NCBI GenBank assembly: GCA_963921425.1
Contig: OY992836.1
Coordinates: 1,999,825-2,063,824 of the forward strand
Direction of reading: 5' to 3'
DNA: 64,000 nt
DNA from: Dryas octopetala
Lineage: Eukaryota; Streptophyta; Magnoliopsida; Rosales; Rosaceae
The notes beneath the pieces are model-generated. The model saw only the letters and a list, made by a program, of their open reading frames with translations. It ran no database searches and was not told where the DNA came from. Position numbers and translations under genes: made by a program. This document shows positions 44,680 through 55,903 of this stretch, in pieces (position 1 is the stretch's first letter; every line of letters begins with the position of its first letter).

Positions 44680-46815
44680 ATGAACCCTGAGCTTGTTGCT
44701 AGGTTGGAAAGGCTCAAGAACGAAGCTTTAGGTGCATCACAAGTCAGCCCGCAACCTAGTGCATCAGATTCGAGTAGTGAAGAGACTGAGAGTGTCGACA
44801 TGGCTGAAGCAAATGAGATAGTGCCGCAGCCCCTGAGCCATTTTTCAGCACCTTCGCTGCCCACTCAACCATCGTGCATTCGGTATGCCACCATAGCCAC
44901 TGATTTCGAAATCAAGAGTGGTCAGATTCATTTGTTGCCGAGTTACCATGGGCTGAATGGGGAGGATCCGATCCACTTTTTGAAGGAGTTTTCAGGGGTT
45001 TGTGAAGCCGCACAATTGAGGGGCCTGAATGCCGATCAGTACCGTTTGAGGATGTTCCCTTTTGCGCTTAAGGACAAGGCAAAGAGGTGGTTGTATTCGC
45101 TGCCCAGTGGTTCCATTTCGACATGGGATGATCTTTCGAGCAAGTTTTTGAACAAGTTCTATTCCATTTCCAAGACTAATTCGATTCGGAAGGAGATCCT
45201 TGGATTTGTGCAAAAGGCGGACGAACCATTCCATGAGACTTGGGACAGATTCAATGAGTTACTTACTAGCTGCCCACACCATAACCTATCCCCTTGGTAT
45301 GTGATTTGTTGTTTTTATCAGGGATTGTTGGAGAGAGACCAAGCCAAGGTGGATTCGGCATGTGGTGGTGCATTCATGTCCAAAACGGAGGATGAAGCTA
45401 CAGAATTGTTTGAGTCGCTTTCTTTGAGTTCTCAACAATGGGATTCCAATCGTGCAAGAGGAGGACCAAAGAGAGGGTTGTATGAGGTAGCTGATGTGCC
45501 GAACACCATGGAGGGACAGATTATGGAAATCAAGACTATGGTGCAGAAGTTATCTATGGCTCAAGAGAAGATGATGAGTGCGCAAGGACAAGGGGGTGAC
45601 GTCGAACAAGTGAACCAGGTTGGGAATTATCCTAGGGTGCCATATGATCCATTTTCTAACACTTATAACCCTGGATGGAAGAACAACCCTAATTTCAGGT
45701 GGAGCAACAACAATGGACAGCAAGCTAGTGGGAGCACCAACAAGCCGTATGTGCACCCTAATGCCGAGAGGTCTAGTTTGGAGGACAAGATTGCTCAGAT
45801 TGCTCAAAGCACCACTTCCCTTGCCCAAAGCACCAATGCCTTCATGAACCGTACCGAGCAGCAGATGCAAGCCAATTCGAAGGCTATTGCACACTTGGAG
45901 AGTCAAATGGGTCAGATTGCCACTACTTTGGGTCAGAGAGAGAAGGGGAAGTTGCCAAGTCAGCCCATCGTCAACCCGAAGAATGAGGAGCATGTAAATG
46001 CTATTTTGAGGACTACTCCAAGAAAAAGAGTTAGAATGGTCAAAACTAAGGTGGTGAAGGAAGTAATTGAGATCAGTGATAGTGAGGAAGAGGAGGATCC
46101 AGACATGACTGAAGAGCATAAGGATACACGTGTGATTCCCCTCATTCCGGACATCGACATCACCAAATTTCCAGCAACCATGAGGGAGTTGAAATCTATT
46201 GAGAAGAAGGTTGAGAAGCAAGGGCATAGTCACAATGTTCCTAGGGAGATTCGTGGTTATCTCTTTGCATCTTTTCCAAGCAAGAAGAAGGATCCGGGCT
46301 CGTTGGTCATATCATGCAGCATAGGGGAGCATAAGATCACCAATGCCTTAATTGACAGTGGTGCAGCTATCAATGTCATGCCGCTGGTTGTGTTCGAGAG
46401 GCTTGGATTCAAAGAGGCTGATTTGCAACCAGCTGATGTGAACATTCGCTTCGCCAACTCTTCAGCCCAAGAAGCTTGTGGTATGCTTGTGGATGTTTTG
46501 GTTAAATGTCGTAAATTACTAATCCCCTCTGATTTCATAGTGCTAGATGTGCCGACAATTCCGGGCGATGTCTCTATTATTCTTGGGAGACCATTTTTGT
46601 GCACCTCTAACATGGAGTACAAAGCATTGGAGAGCGCCATGACAATTCGGCACTACGCCAAGCGAGAGTTGTATGTGCTCACTTCCGAGATGCCAGAAAA
46701 CGAGGAGGTCACTCTTTATGGAGAGGAGAAGTCCGAGATGGAGAGCTTCCTCAGTTCGATCCTAGGGAATGCCGAGAGTAGCAATGGCAAGAGGAAGAGG
46801 GAAGGACGCAAGTGA
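44680..46815 (+). CDS. Gag-protease protein of E3
   Basis: 711-codon ORF from the first in-frame ATG at 44680; three upstream in-frame codons start with GTG and are not a eukaryotic start. Counting from the codon at 44671: Gag core about residues 75-260 (LKDKAKRWLYSL, CPHHNLSPWY), clearly related to but diverged from E2 Gag; an Asn/Gly-rich stretch about 320-360; a coiled region with TTSLAQSTNAFMNRTEQQ about 380-420; an acidic SDSEEEEDPDM patch near 470; retropepsin motif D562-S-G-A with a flap-side IILGRPFL near 637. No CCHC knuckle. Ends in a basic KRKREGRK tail followed by a stop, not a frameshift into Pol. It would form particles and process Gag; RT and integrase must come from elsewhere. 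Confidence 0.88.
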   Translation: MNPELVARLERLKNEALGASQVSPQPSASDSSSEETESVDMAEANEIVPQPLSHFSAPSLPTQPSCIRYATIATDFEIKSGQIHLLPSYHGLNGEDPIHFLKEFSGVCEAAQLRGLNADQYRLRMFPFALKDKAKRWLYSLPSGSISTWDDLSSKFLNKFYSISKTNSIRKEILGFVQKADEPFHETWDRFNELLTSCPHHNLSPWYVICCFYQGLLERDQAKVDSACGGAFMSKTEDEATELFESLSLSSQQWDSNRARGGPKRGLYEVADVPNTMEGQIMEIKTMVQKLSMAQEKMMSAQGQGGDVEQVNQVGNYPRVPYDPFSNTYNPGWKNNPNFRWSNNNGQQASGSTNKPYVHPNAERSSLEDKIAQIAQSTTSLAQSTNAFMNRTEQQMQANSKAIAHLESQMGQIATTLGQREKGKLPSQPIVNPKNEEHVNAILRTTPRKRVRMVKTKVVKEVIEISDSEEEEDPDMTEEHKDTRVIPLIPDIDITKFPATMRELKSIEKKVEKQGHSHNVPREIRGYLFASFPSKKKDPGSLVISCSIGEHKITNALIDSGAAINVMPLVVFERLGFKEADLQPADVNIRFANSSAQEACGMLVDVLVKCRKLLIPSDFIVLDVPTIPGDVSIILGRPFLCTSNMEYKALESAMTIRHYAKRELYVLTSEMPENEEVTLYGEEKSEMESFLSSILGNAESSNGKRKREGRK

Positions 46816-46859
46816 AGGAGATGGCAATGTCAGGCTGAAGACAGAAAAACAAGCGCTTA

Positions 46860-46875
46860 TTGGGAGGCAACCCAA
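46860..46875 (+). other. Post-stop hairpin, E3
   Basis: TTGGG-AGGCAA-CCCAA, 45 nt after the gag-pro stop, preceded by AGCGCTTA. Same motif and place as in A elements. Confidence 0.72.
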
Positions 46876-47080
46876 GTTTTTGTTTCGAATAATGGAGGAG
46901 GAGTCATTGAGGACCAAGGAGGCCGCGCCTACCCTTGGAGTGTCCACGCTTGCGTACGCAAGTAAACAGTTTCTTTATTTCGCTTCATAAGACAATTTCT
47001 CGTTTTGGTGTGTTTATTTGGTTTTGGATATTTGCAACTTCCCGTTTCGCTTAATTTGATCATTCTTGCATTTATTTCAT

Positions 47081-47100
47081 ATACATTGAGGGCAATGTAT
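47081..47100 (+). other. CATTG hairpin, E3
   Basis: Perfect 8-bp stem ATACATTG/CAATGTAT with loop AGGG, just before a PPT-like tract. Copies: 54134-54153 (E4) and 58720-58739 (E5). Confidence 0.75.
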
Positions 47101-48832
47101 CATTTAAGTGTGGGGGGAAGGGCAATTGTCATTTGTTAGTGTTTTTAGGTTAGAACAAGTGTTTAGGGTGTTTTAAGTGTTTTTAGAAAAAGAAAAAAAA
47201 ATTTCGTTTTTAGTGTTTTTAGGTGTTTTTTTAGGTTAGGAAAAAACTTTTTCTTTTGTTTTTAAACTTAGGGTGTCAAAACCCACATCAAAATGCACGT
47301 TTTCATTAGATCTCATTCACGTTAGTGATGGATGTGATTTTTTTGAAGTGTGCGACATTGTTTTAAAAACAAAAAGTTTTTTGAGTCATTTTGGTTGTTT
47401 CAGGTCGTTTTGAGTCCCCAACTAATTGATTTGAGTGTGCATGATTGTTATGAGCATGTTTTAGTATTGTGTGTATATTTGGTGTTCTTTTCATTCTAAT
47501 AGTGTTCCATAACATATCTTGCAATTCTATGTCATTTGGCCTTGTTGATATGAATTTAGGTTGTGATTAGCATTACTAATGATTATATGCATAATAGAGT
47601 AGACTTGCATGACCTAAGTGAGCTTTTGAGCCCTGTTCTTCAATTCTTGAGTGTTGCGCGCCACTCTGATTCTATCATTGTCATATAAGTCGTTGTTTTG
47701 ATCTCATTATCTTTCATTTGGTCATTTGCTTGGAATATGCATAATCTTGAATCAATGAGCTAGAACTCTTTTCTTGTGTACATAAAGCATGCCGTATTTG
47801 CATAACTCTTGAGAAATGAATTTAGGCCCTGTTTGTGTACCCCATAGCCTGAAAGCCTACCCATTACATGTTTGTCCTTAGTTACCCATTTTGAGCCTTT
47901 TAAGCCGTTTTCTTTGTTACCCCATACCAAACCCTAAGTTTGGGGGTGTACCACCCCTTTTACCCGTTTTACCCTTTTTATGGTGTTGCAAGTTGTTTAT
48001 ATGTTGATTGAGGTGAAAAAGAAGTGAAAAAGCATAGCTTATACAAAATGTGTTAGAAAAGTATGTATGCCGTACCCAAAGAAAAGAAAAAAAAAAAAAG
48101 AGAAAAGAAATCAAAGAAAAGAGATGGGACGGTTTCAAAAGAAAAGAAAAAAAAAATGAGCAAAAAAAGAGTTCAAAGTAAGCTATGAAGTGCAAAGAAG
48201 CAAAGTGTACCTCAGAATGTTCTATTGATGCTTGCAATTCCATGAAATTAGCCCTTTGTGTTTTCCTTTTCATTTCAATACCCTATCCTAGCCTAAGCCT
48301 TCATTACAACCCTATTTAAAGCCCTAGCTGATCTCAAGAGGTGTGTATTATACTTATGTGGAGTCTATTTAAGAAGGGAGCCTATGGTTATTGATTCTAT
48401 TTCAAGCATTTGTATTCTTTTCATGAGATCAGTATTTCTTTCTAAAATGTGCCTTTATTTCATGTACATATGTGAGCTAATTGTTTTTGGTTACATATTT
48501 CCTCTCACATATACTTTTGAGTGCACATATCAACCCAATTCTTGAGTGTTTATCATAGAGAGTATGCCATAGTGAGGATTGGAGTTGAATCTATTATGTA
48601 TGTATTGATTTAGTCTTGTTTGTCTAATACTTGGATTTGTGTCAAGGATGGCCTATATGACAATAGAGGAGCGAGGTATGTTATTTGAAATGTTATTAGA
48701 ATTTGAAGAATACCATTTATATGCCTTGCTTTCTTATGTGATTAATGGTTATGCGCATGAATTCAGTTGTTGGGATGTTGGAGTCAGTCTTGAGTCTTTT
48801 CTTTCTTTTATTTGCTCGAGGACTAGCAAAAT

Positions 48833-48847
48833 CTAAGTTTGGGGGTG
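48833..48847 (+). other. PPT of E3
   Basis: CTAAGTTTGGGGGTG adjoining the 3' LTR. Equivalent sites: 55889-55903 (E4) and 61407-61421 (E5). Confidence 0.9.
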
Positions 48848-51379
48848 TGATGAGTGTGCATTTTGCATCACTTTATGATACTAATTCCTTAACCTAGAGT
48901 GTTAGAACTCGCTATTTTGTGTTTCTTGTCTTGTTTTTGTGTTTTCAGGTCAAATGAAGCAGAAATGAGAAAAAGAAGCAAATGGAGCCATTTTGGGACA
49001 TTTCCTGGTCAAACCAGGAAAACGAGTGAAATCCTGGTCAAACCAGGAAAAGTGCAGAAATCCTAGTCAGATGAGGATTCCTAGTCACACTAGGAAACAT
49101 CAAGTCCAGAACCATCATTGCGGAGCCAGAAATGTGAAATCCTGATTCGAACAGGAATTCCTGGTCGAACTAGGAAACCTAACCCAACTAGGGAAAGGAG
49201 TCCTAGTGACACTAGGAGACCCCGGGAGCAATATGGTCATTACGAGAAGTCGAAATGGATAAGGAATCTCTCATTTCCAAGAAATCCTAGTTGCACCAGG
49301 AAATGTTTTTCAAGGTTCCAGAAGCTTCCAGAAGGTGGTGGACATCCATGGAAATGAATGGAGGGAAGAAATGAATTTGAATTCAAATGGAAATGAGGGG
49401 CAAAATGGGAAGTCAAAAGTGTAGGGCCCATGGGCCCTAGGGATGCCGAACCAAGTGGGCCATGCATGCACATGCATGGGCCCAAACCCTAGCAGCCCAA
49501 AAGCCACACGCAAGGAGGAAGATGGCAGCCCATGCATGCGCATGCATGCCATGCAAACCCTAGCAAGGAAGAGGCCATGCGCAAGCCCAAAGGTGACAAG
49601 CCCAAGATGGAAGCCCATGGAGTGAAACCCTAGCCCATCTTGTGCAAGCAACTGAAGCCCAACATGCAAGCCCAAAGCCCAAGACTACCAGCCCATGCGC
49701 CAAGGAGGGACCCTAGCTAGGCTAGGCGTGAGCCACTCAAGCCCAAACCCAAGCAGCCCAACACGCAAGGCCTGATCAGCTGGCCCTAGCTGAAGCCGCA
49801 AGGCACTAGGAGACCAAACCCTAGCCAGCCGCAACTTGCTTTCCTTGCCTCTCAAGGGAAGCTTCTCCTATTTAAACCCCCTCCATTCAGACTTTGAGGC
49901 ATTCATTCTTTCACCCACACTCCAGCCGAAATCACTCTCTCCCTCCTAGCTTTATTTTTCTGTTTTAGGGTTTTAGTTTGAGACTTTTATTTTCTTGTAA
50001 GGTGAGCCAATTTCAGAGAAAGGTTTAGAGAGAGGGTGGCGTGACATTGAGAGGGAAGGATCACCCGCTGCCACAAGCCCAAGCTCACCTTGCCGTGAGC
50101 CAATTGCTTGTGCTAGGTGCCTCCTCCTTCTTCTCTCCTTGCCGCAGCCCCCATTTGTTGCACCTCTGATTTTTGTTTTCCTTTTCCTTTTAGTTTCTAT
50201 TGTTATTGTTGGATCATGTTACTGATTTTATTAAATTAATTTGCTGGTTTAATTCAGTTGTCTTTTTATTTATTTTATAGCTTTGGTTCTGATTTTAGTT
50301 AGTTGTTATTTAATCTTTGCAATCTGATTTTATTTAGTTATCTCTTTATTGCTTTTAATTCATGTTGCTGATTTCCATTTGTTTACGCTTTTAGTTTCTT
50401 TAATTTTGCGTTTCTGATTTCATTTAGTTTATGCACTTTAAATTAGTTGTTTAGTTTATGCTTCTAAGTTTATTTAACTTGCGTTTCTGATTTCCGTTAA
50501 CAATCATGAATTGGGATTTCATTTATTTGTTGCTGTTTTCTTTTATTTATTAGTTTTAATTATGTAGGTTAGTTATTCTATCTTGCATGTTAGTCGTAGG
50601 TTGATTAATGGATTCGTATGCTTTAACAAATCGTTTATCCGTCTCTTGGTCTGTTAGTTTGATGTTTGCACTTATTAAATTTCCACTATCTATTAAAACC
50701 CCCGTCACTAGTTGTTTGCATCCTTTGACTGGCCACCTTAGGGTAATTGCATCTAGTTTATCTGTTAGGTTTAGCTGTGAAATAGTCAAAGACACTAAAC
50801 CACAAGTAACAAGGGAATAAGGGATTATTCTTGGTAGTGGGGTTGGGCGACCTCTATAAGGAAATAGTCAAAGCTTATATGTTGTGCATGTTTGACGTTC
50901 TCATAAAACTTAATGACTCCTGCATGGGTAACAGCTGCCCTAGCTTGAACTAGGGAACATGTAGGTTAACTAGCTAAGGAAGGCCCAAGAAGCTCTTAGT
51001 TTATGCATTAGGAGAACAATGGCGAGAAAGTAACTAGCCAAACCTTTTTAGCTGTCAAACTTTAATATGTTGTGTTCAAATTAACTGTCATTAGCCTTGG
51101 ATGGTTATTGCATGCTTATCTGATTTGAAACCGAAAACTTAACATTGCAAGATAGAATAAAGTGTGTGTGCGTGTGGTGATGTGTGTGTGTGTTTCCATC
51201 TTTCAAAACCCCCCATTTAGTTATTCTAGTGATTATTTGCACTGATTTGTTGTATATTAACCATTCCCTGTGGGATCGACCTCGTGCTTGTACGCTTTGC
51301 TACTGATGCGATTCGTGCACTTGCGAGTAAACTTAGAATGAGATAATTGTTTATTTTATTCTAAGAAAACACATCAACA
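48848..51379 (+). repeat. E3 3' LTR
   Basis: 2532 bp, same length as 41965-44496 with one difference noticed (49227). TATA-like box at 49869-49876. Followed by TSD GAAGG. Confidence 0.96.
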
Positions 51380-51384
51380 GAAGG

Positions 51385-52620
51385 ACCACCTGCTGCCGCA
51401 AGCCCAAGCTCACCTTGCCGTGAGCCAATTGCTTGTGTTAGGTGCCTCCTTCTTCCTCTCTCCTTGCCGCAGCCCCCATTGGTTGCACCTCTGATTTTTG
51501 TTTTCGTTTTCATTCTAGTTTCAGATTTAATGTTGGATATTGGTTTCTGAATTTATTTAAATTAAGTTTCTGAATTTAATTAGTTTATAGCTTTGGTTCT
51601 GATTTTAATTAGTTGTTATTTAATCTATGCAATCTGATTTTATTTAGTTATCTCTTTATTGCTTTCAATTCATGTTGCTGAGTTCCGTTTGTTTATGCTT
51701 TTAATTTCTTTAATCTTGCGTTTCTGATTTCCGTTAACAAGCATGAATTGGGATTTTATTTATTTGTTGCTGTTTTGTTTCTTTTATTTGTTTTATTTAA
51801 TTATGTAGGTTAGTTATTCTATCTTGCGTGTTAGTCGTAGGTTGATTAATGGATTCGTATGCTTTAACAAATCGTTTATCCGTCTCTTGGTCTGTTAGTT
51901 TGATGTTTGCGCATATTAAATTTTCACTATCTATTAGAACCCCCGTCACTAGTTGTTTGCATCCTTTGACTGGCCACCTTAGGGTAATTGCATCTAGTTT
52001 ATCTGTTAGGTTTAACTGTGAAATAGTCAAAGACACTAAACCACAAGTAACAAGGGAATAAGGGATTATTCTTGGTAGTGGGGTTGGGCGACCTCTATAA
52101 GGAAATAGTCAAAGCTTATATGTTGTGCATGTTTGACGTTCTCATAAAACTTAATGACTCCTGCATGGGTAACAGCTGCCTTAGCTTGAACTAGGGAACA
52201 TGTAGGTTAACTAGCTAAGGAAGGCCCAAGAAGCTCTTAGTTTATGCATTAGGAGAACAATGGCGAGAAAGTAACTAGCCAAACCTTTTTAGCTGTCAAA
52301 CTTTAATATGTTGTGTTCAAATTAACTGTCATTAGCCTTGGATGGTTATTGCATGCTTATCTGATTTGAAACTGAAAATTAACATTGCAAGATAGAATAA
52401 AGTGTGTGTGCGTGTGGTGATGTGTGCGTGTGTTTCCATCTTTCAAAACCCCCCCATTTAGTTATTCTAGTGATTATTTGCACTGATTTGTTGTATATTA
52501 ACCATTCCCTGTGGGATCGACCTCGTGCTTGTACGCTTTGCTACTGATGCGATTCGTGCACTTGCGAGTAAACTTAGAATGAGATAATTGTTTATTTTGT
52601 TCTAAGAAAACACATCAACA
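51385..52620 (+). repeat. E4 5' LTR, part 2 (R, U5)
   Basis: Resumes after E3 and its TSD, ends CACATCAACA, followed by PBS. Together with 40736-41964 it gives 2465 bp, the same length as the E4 3' LTR. Confidence 0.94.
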
Positions 52621-52626
52621 AGTTTT

Positions 52627-52644
52627 TGGCGCCGTTGCCGGGGA
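52627..52644 (+). other. PBS of E4, tRNA-Asp
   Basis: Perfect TGGCGCCGTTGCCGGGGA. Confidence 0.92.
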
Positions 52645-52803
52645 ATGGTGTCTAATATCAATGAATTGGTTTAATTAGTCATTAGAATTAGGTTATATTA
52701 GTTAGATTTCATTTTTGATTAATTTTTTGTTTTTAATAAATGCCATTCCATTACGAGCAGTCTTTCTACTGATTGTGTGTTTGCTCTTGATTAGGTGTAT
52801 TTT

Positions 52804-53868
52804 ATGAACCTTGAACTTGTTGCTAGGTTGGAGAGGCTCAAGGACGAAGCGTTAGGTGCATCACAAGTCAGCCCGCAACCTAGCGCATCAGATTCGAGTA
52901 GTGAGGATATTGGAAGCGTCGAAATGGCTGAAGCAAATGAGAATGTGCCGCAGCCCTTGGGTCACTTTTCAGCACCCTCGCTGCCCACTCAACCGAAGGG
53001 GAAGTTGCCTAGTCAGCCCATCGTCAACCCGAAGAATGAGGAGCATGTAAATGCTATTTTGAGGACTACTCCAAGAAAAAGAGTTAGAGTGATCAAGACT
53101 AAGGAGGTGAAGGAAGTGATTGAGATCAGTGATAGTGAGGAAGAGGAGGATCCAGAAATGATAGAGGAGAAAGCTGATACACGTGTGATTCCCCTCATTC
53201 CGGACATTGACATCACCAAATTTCCAGCAACCATGAGGGAATTGAAGTCTATTGAGAAGAAGGTTGAGGAGCAAGGGCATAGTCACAATGTTCCTAGGGA
53301 GATTTGTGGTTATCTCTTTGCATCTTTTCCAAGCAAGAAGAAGGATCCGGGCTCGTTAGTCATACCATGCAGCATAGGGGAGCATAAGATCGCCAATGCC
53401 TTAGTTGACAATGGCTCAGCTATCAATGTTATGCCGCTGGTTATGTTCGAGAGGCTTGGATTTAAGGAGGCTGATTTGCAACCATTTGATGTGGACATTC
53501 GCTTCGCCAACTCTTCAGCCCAAAAAGCTTGTGGTATGCTTGTGGATGTTTTGGTTAAATGTCGTAAATTACTAATCCCCTCTGATTTCATAGTGCTAGA
53601 TGTGCCGAGAATTCCGGGCGATGTCTCTATTATTCTTGGGAGACCATTTTTGTGCACCTCTAACATGGAGTACAAAGCATTGGAGAGCGCCATGACAATT
53701 CGGCACTACACCAAGCGAGAGCTGTATGTGCTCACTTCCGAGATGCCAGAAAACGAGGAGGTCACTTTTTATGGAGAGGAGAAGTCCGAGATGGAGAGCT
53801 TCCTCAGTTCGTTCCTAGGGAATGCCGAGAGTAGCAATGGCAAGAGGAAGAGGAAAGGACGTAAGTAA
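52804..53868 (+). pseudogene. E4 gag-protease with the Gag core deleted in frame
   Basis: 354 codons from ATG 52804. It matches the E3 protein at both ends, but after ...LPTQP it jumps to KGKLPSQP, losing the segment equal to E3 residues 68-424 (357 codons, 1071 bp), the whole Gag core and linker. The reading frame is kept. The protease motif is VDNGSA instead of IDSGAA, so the conserved Ser/Thr after the catalytic Asp is Asn and activity is doubtful. Flap-side IILGRPFL and the basic tail remain. It is unlikely to make particles by itself. Whether the open frame is maintained or simply young is unknown. Confidence 0.9.
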
Positions 53869-55903
53869 AGGAGATGGCAATGTCAGGCTGAAGACAGAAA
53901 AACAAGCGCTTATTGGGAGGCAACCCAAGTTTTTGTTTCGAATAATGGAGGAGAAGTCATTGAGGACCAAGGAGGCCACGCCTACCCTTGGAGTGTCCAC
54001 GCTTGCGTATGCAAGTAAACAGTTTCTTTATTTCGCTTCATAAGACAATTTTTCATTTTGGTGTGTTTATTTGGTTTTGGATGTTTGCTATTTCCCGTTT
54101 CGCTTAATGTGATCATTCTTGCATTTATTTCATATACATTGAGGGCAATGTATCATTTAAGTGTGGGGGGAAGGGCAATTGTCATTTGTTAGTGTTTTTA
54201 GGTTAGAACAAGTGTTTAGAGTGTTTTAAGTGTTTTTGAGTGTTTTTAGAAAAAGAAAAAAAAATTTTCGTTTTTAGTGTTTTTAGGTGTTTTTAGGTTA
54301 GGAAAAAACTTTTTCTTTTGTTTTTAAACTTAGGGTGTCAAAACCCACATCAAAATGCACGTTTTCATGAGATCTCATTCACCTTAGTGATGGATGTGAT
54401 TCTTTTGAAGTGTGCGACATCGTTTTAAAAACAAAAAGTTTTTGAGTCATTTTGGTTGTTTCAGGTTGTTTTGAGTCCCCAACTAATTGATTTGAGTGTG
54501 CATGATTGTTATGAACATGTTTTAGTATTGTGTGTATATTTGGTGTTCTTTTCATTCTAATAGTGTTCCATAGCATATCTTGCAATTCTATGTCATTTGG
54601 CCTTGTTGATATGAATTTAGGTTGTGATTAGCATTACTAATGATTATATGCATAATAGAGTAGACTTGCATGACCTAAGTGAGCTTTTGAGCCCTGTTCT
54701 TCAATTCTTGAGTGTTGCGCGCCACTCTGATTCTATCATTGTCATATAAGTCGTTGTTTTGATCTCATTGTCTTTCATTTGGTCATTTGCTTGGAATATG
54801 CATAATCTTGAATCAATGAGCTAGAACTCTTTTCTTGTGTACACAAAGCATGCCGTATTTGCATAACTCTTGAGAAATGAATTTAGGCCCTGTTTGTGTA
54901 CCCCATAGCCTGAAAGCCTACCCATTACATGTTTTATCCTTAGTTACCCACTTTGAGCCGTTTAAGCCGTTTTCTTTGTTACCCCATACCAAACCCTAAG
55001 TTTGGGGGTGTACCACCCCTTTCATCCGTTTTACCCTTTTTATGGTGTTGCAAGTTGTTTATATGTTGATTGAGGTGAAAAAGAAGTGAAAATGCATAGC
55101 TTATACAAAAGGTGTCATAAAAGTATGTATACCGTGCCCACAGAAAAGAAAAAAGAAAAGAAATCAAAGAAAAGAGATGGGACGGTCTCAAAAGAGAAAA
55201 GAAAAAAAAAAAAAAAAAAGAGCAAAAAGAGTCAAAGTTGAGCTATGAAGTGCAAAAAAGCAAAGTGTACCTCAGAATGTTCTATTGATGCTTGCAATTC
55301 CATGAAATTAGCTCTTTGTGTTTCCTTTTCATTTCAATACCCCGTCCTAGCCTAAGCCTTCATTATAACCCTATTAAAGCCCTAGCTGATCTCAAGAGTG
55401 TGTATTATACTTATGTGGAGTCTATTTAAGAAGGGAGCCTATGGCTATTGATTCTATTTCAAGCATTTGTATTCTTTTCATGAGATCAGTATTTCTTTCT
55501 AAAATGTGCCTTTATTTCATGTACATATGTGAGCTAATTGTTTTTGTTACATAATTCCTCTCACATATACTTTTGGGTGCACATATCAACCCAATTCTTG
55601 AGTGTTTATCATTGAGAGTATGCCATAGTGAGGATTGGAGTTGAATCTATTATGTATGTATTGATTTAGTTTTGTTTGTCTAATACTTGGATTTGTGTCA
55701 AGGATGGCCTATATGACAATAGAGGAGCGAGGTATGTTATTTGAAATGTTATTAGAATTTGGAGAATACAATTTATATGCCTTGCTTTCCTATGTGATTA
55801 ATGGTTGTGCGCATGAATTCAGTTGTTGGGATGTTGGAGTCAGTCTTGAGTCTTTTCTTTCCTTTATTTGCTCGAGGACTAGCAAAATCTAAGTTTGGGG
55901 GTG
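53869..55903 (+). other. E4 3' noncoding region
   Basis: Same order of blocks as E3: post-stop hairpin 53913-53928, CATTG hairpin 54134-54153, PPT-like tracts 54158-54175 and 54996-55010, A-rich tract near 55200-55219, PPT 55889-55903. No credible gene. Confidence 0.88.

Larger units (their letters stand above)
46816..48847 (+). other. E3 3' noncoding region
   Basis: Two kb without a convincing gene. In order: AGCGCT and hairpin (46853-46875), CATTG hairpin ATACATTG/CAATGTAT (47081-47100), PPT-like 47105-47122, GGGTGTCAAAACCC block near 47271, A-rich tracts near 48080-48160, PPT-like 47934-47948, true PPT 48833-48847. The same order is found in E2 despite diverged proteins. Confidence 0.88.
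41965..51379 (+). mobile_element. E3: family-B non-autonomous element with gag-protease
   Basis: 9415 bp: LTRs of 2532 bp (41965-44496, 48848-51379), internal 4351 bp, TSD GAAGG at 41960-41964 and 51380-51384. It has PBS and PPT and an open gag-protease gene, but no RT, RNase H or integrase. One LTR difference was noticed (G at 42344, A at 49227), so insertion is recent. This is the kind of structure described in plants as TR-GAG, here with a protease domain. It needs Pol in trans; the A elements share its PBS and 3' signals. Confidence 0.95.

Noticed and set aside
48639-48836. 65-codon ORF conserved in E3 and E4 near the PPT
   Set aside because: Begins at a GTG, is disrupted in E5, and the homologous E2 region is not coding. 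Conservation fits the noncoding module.
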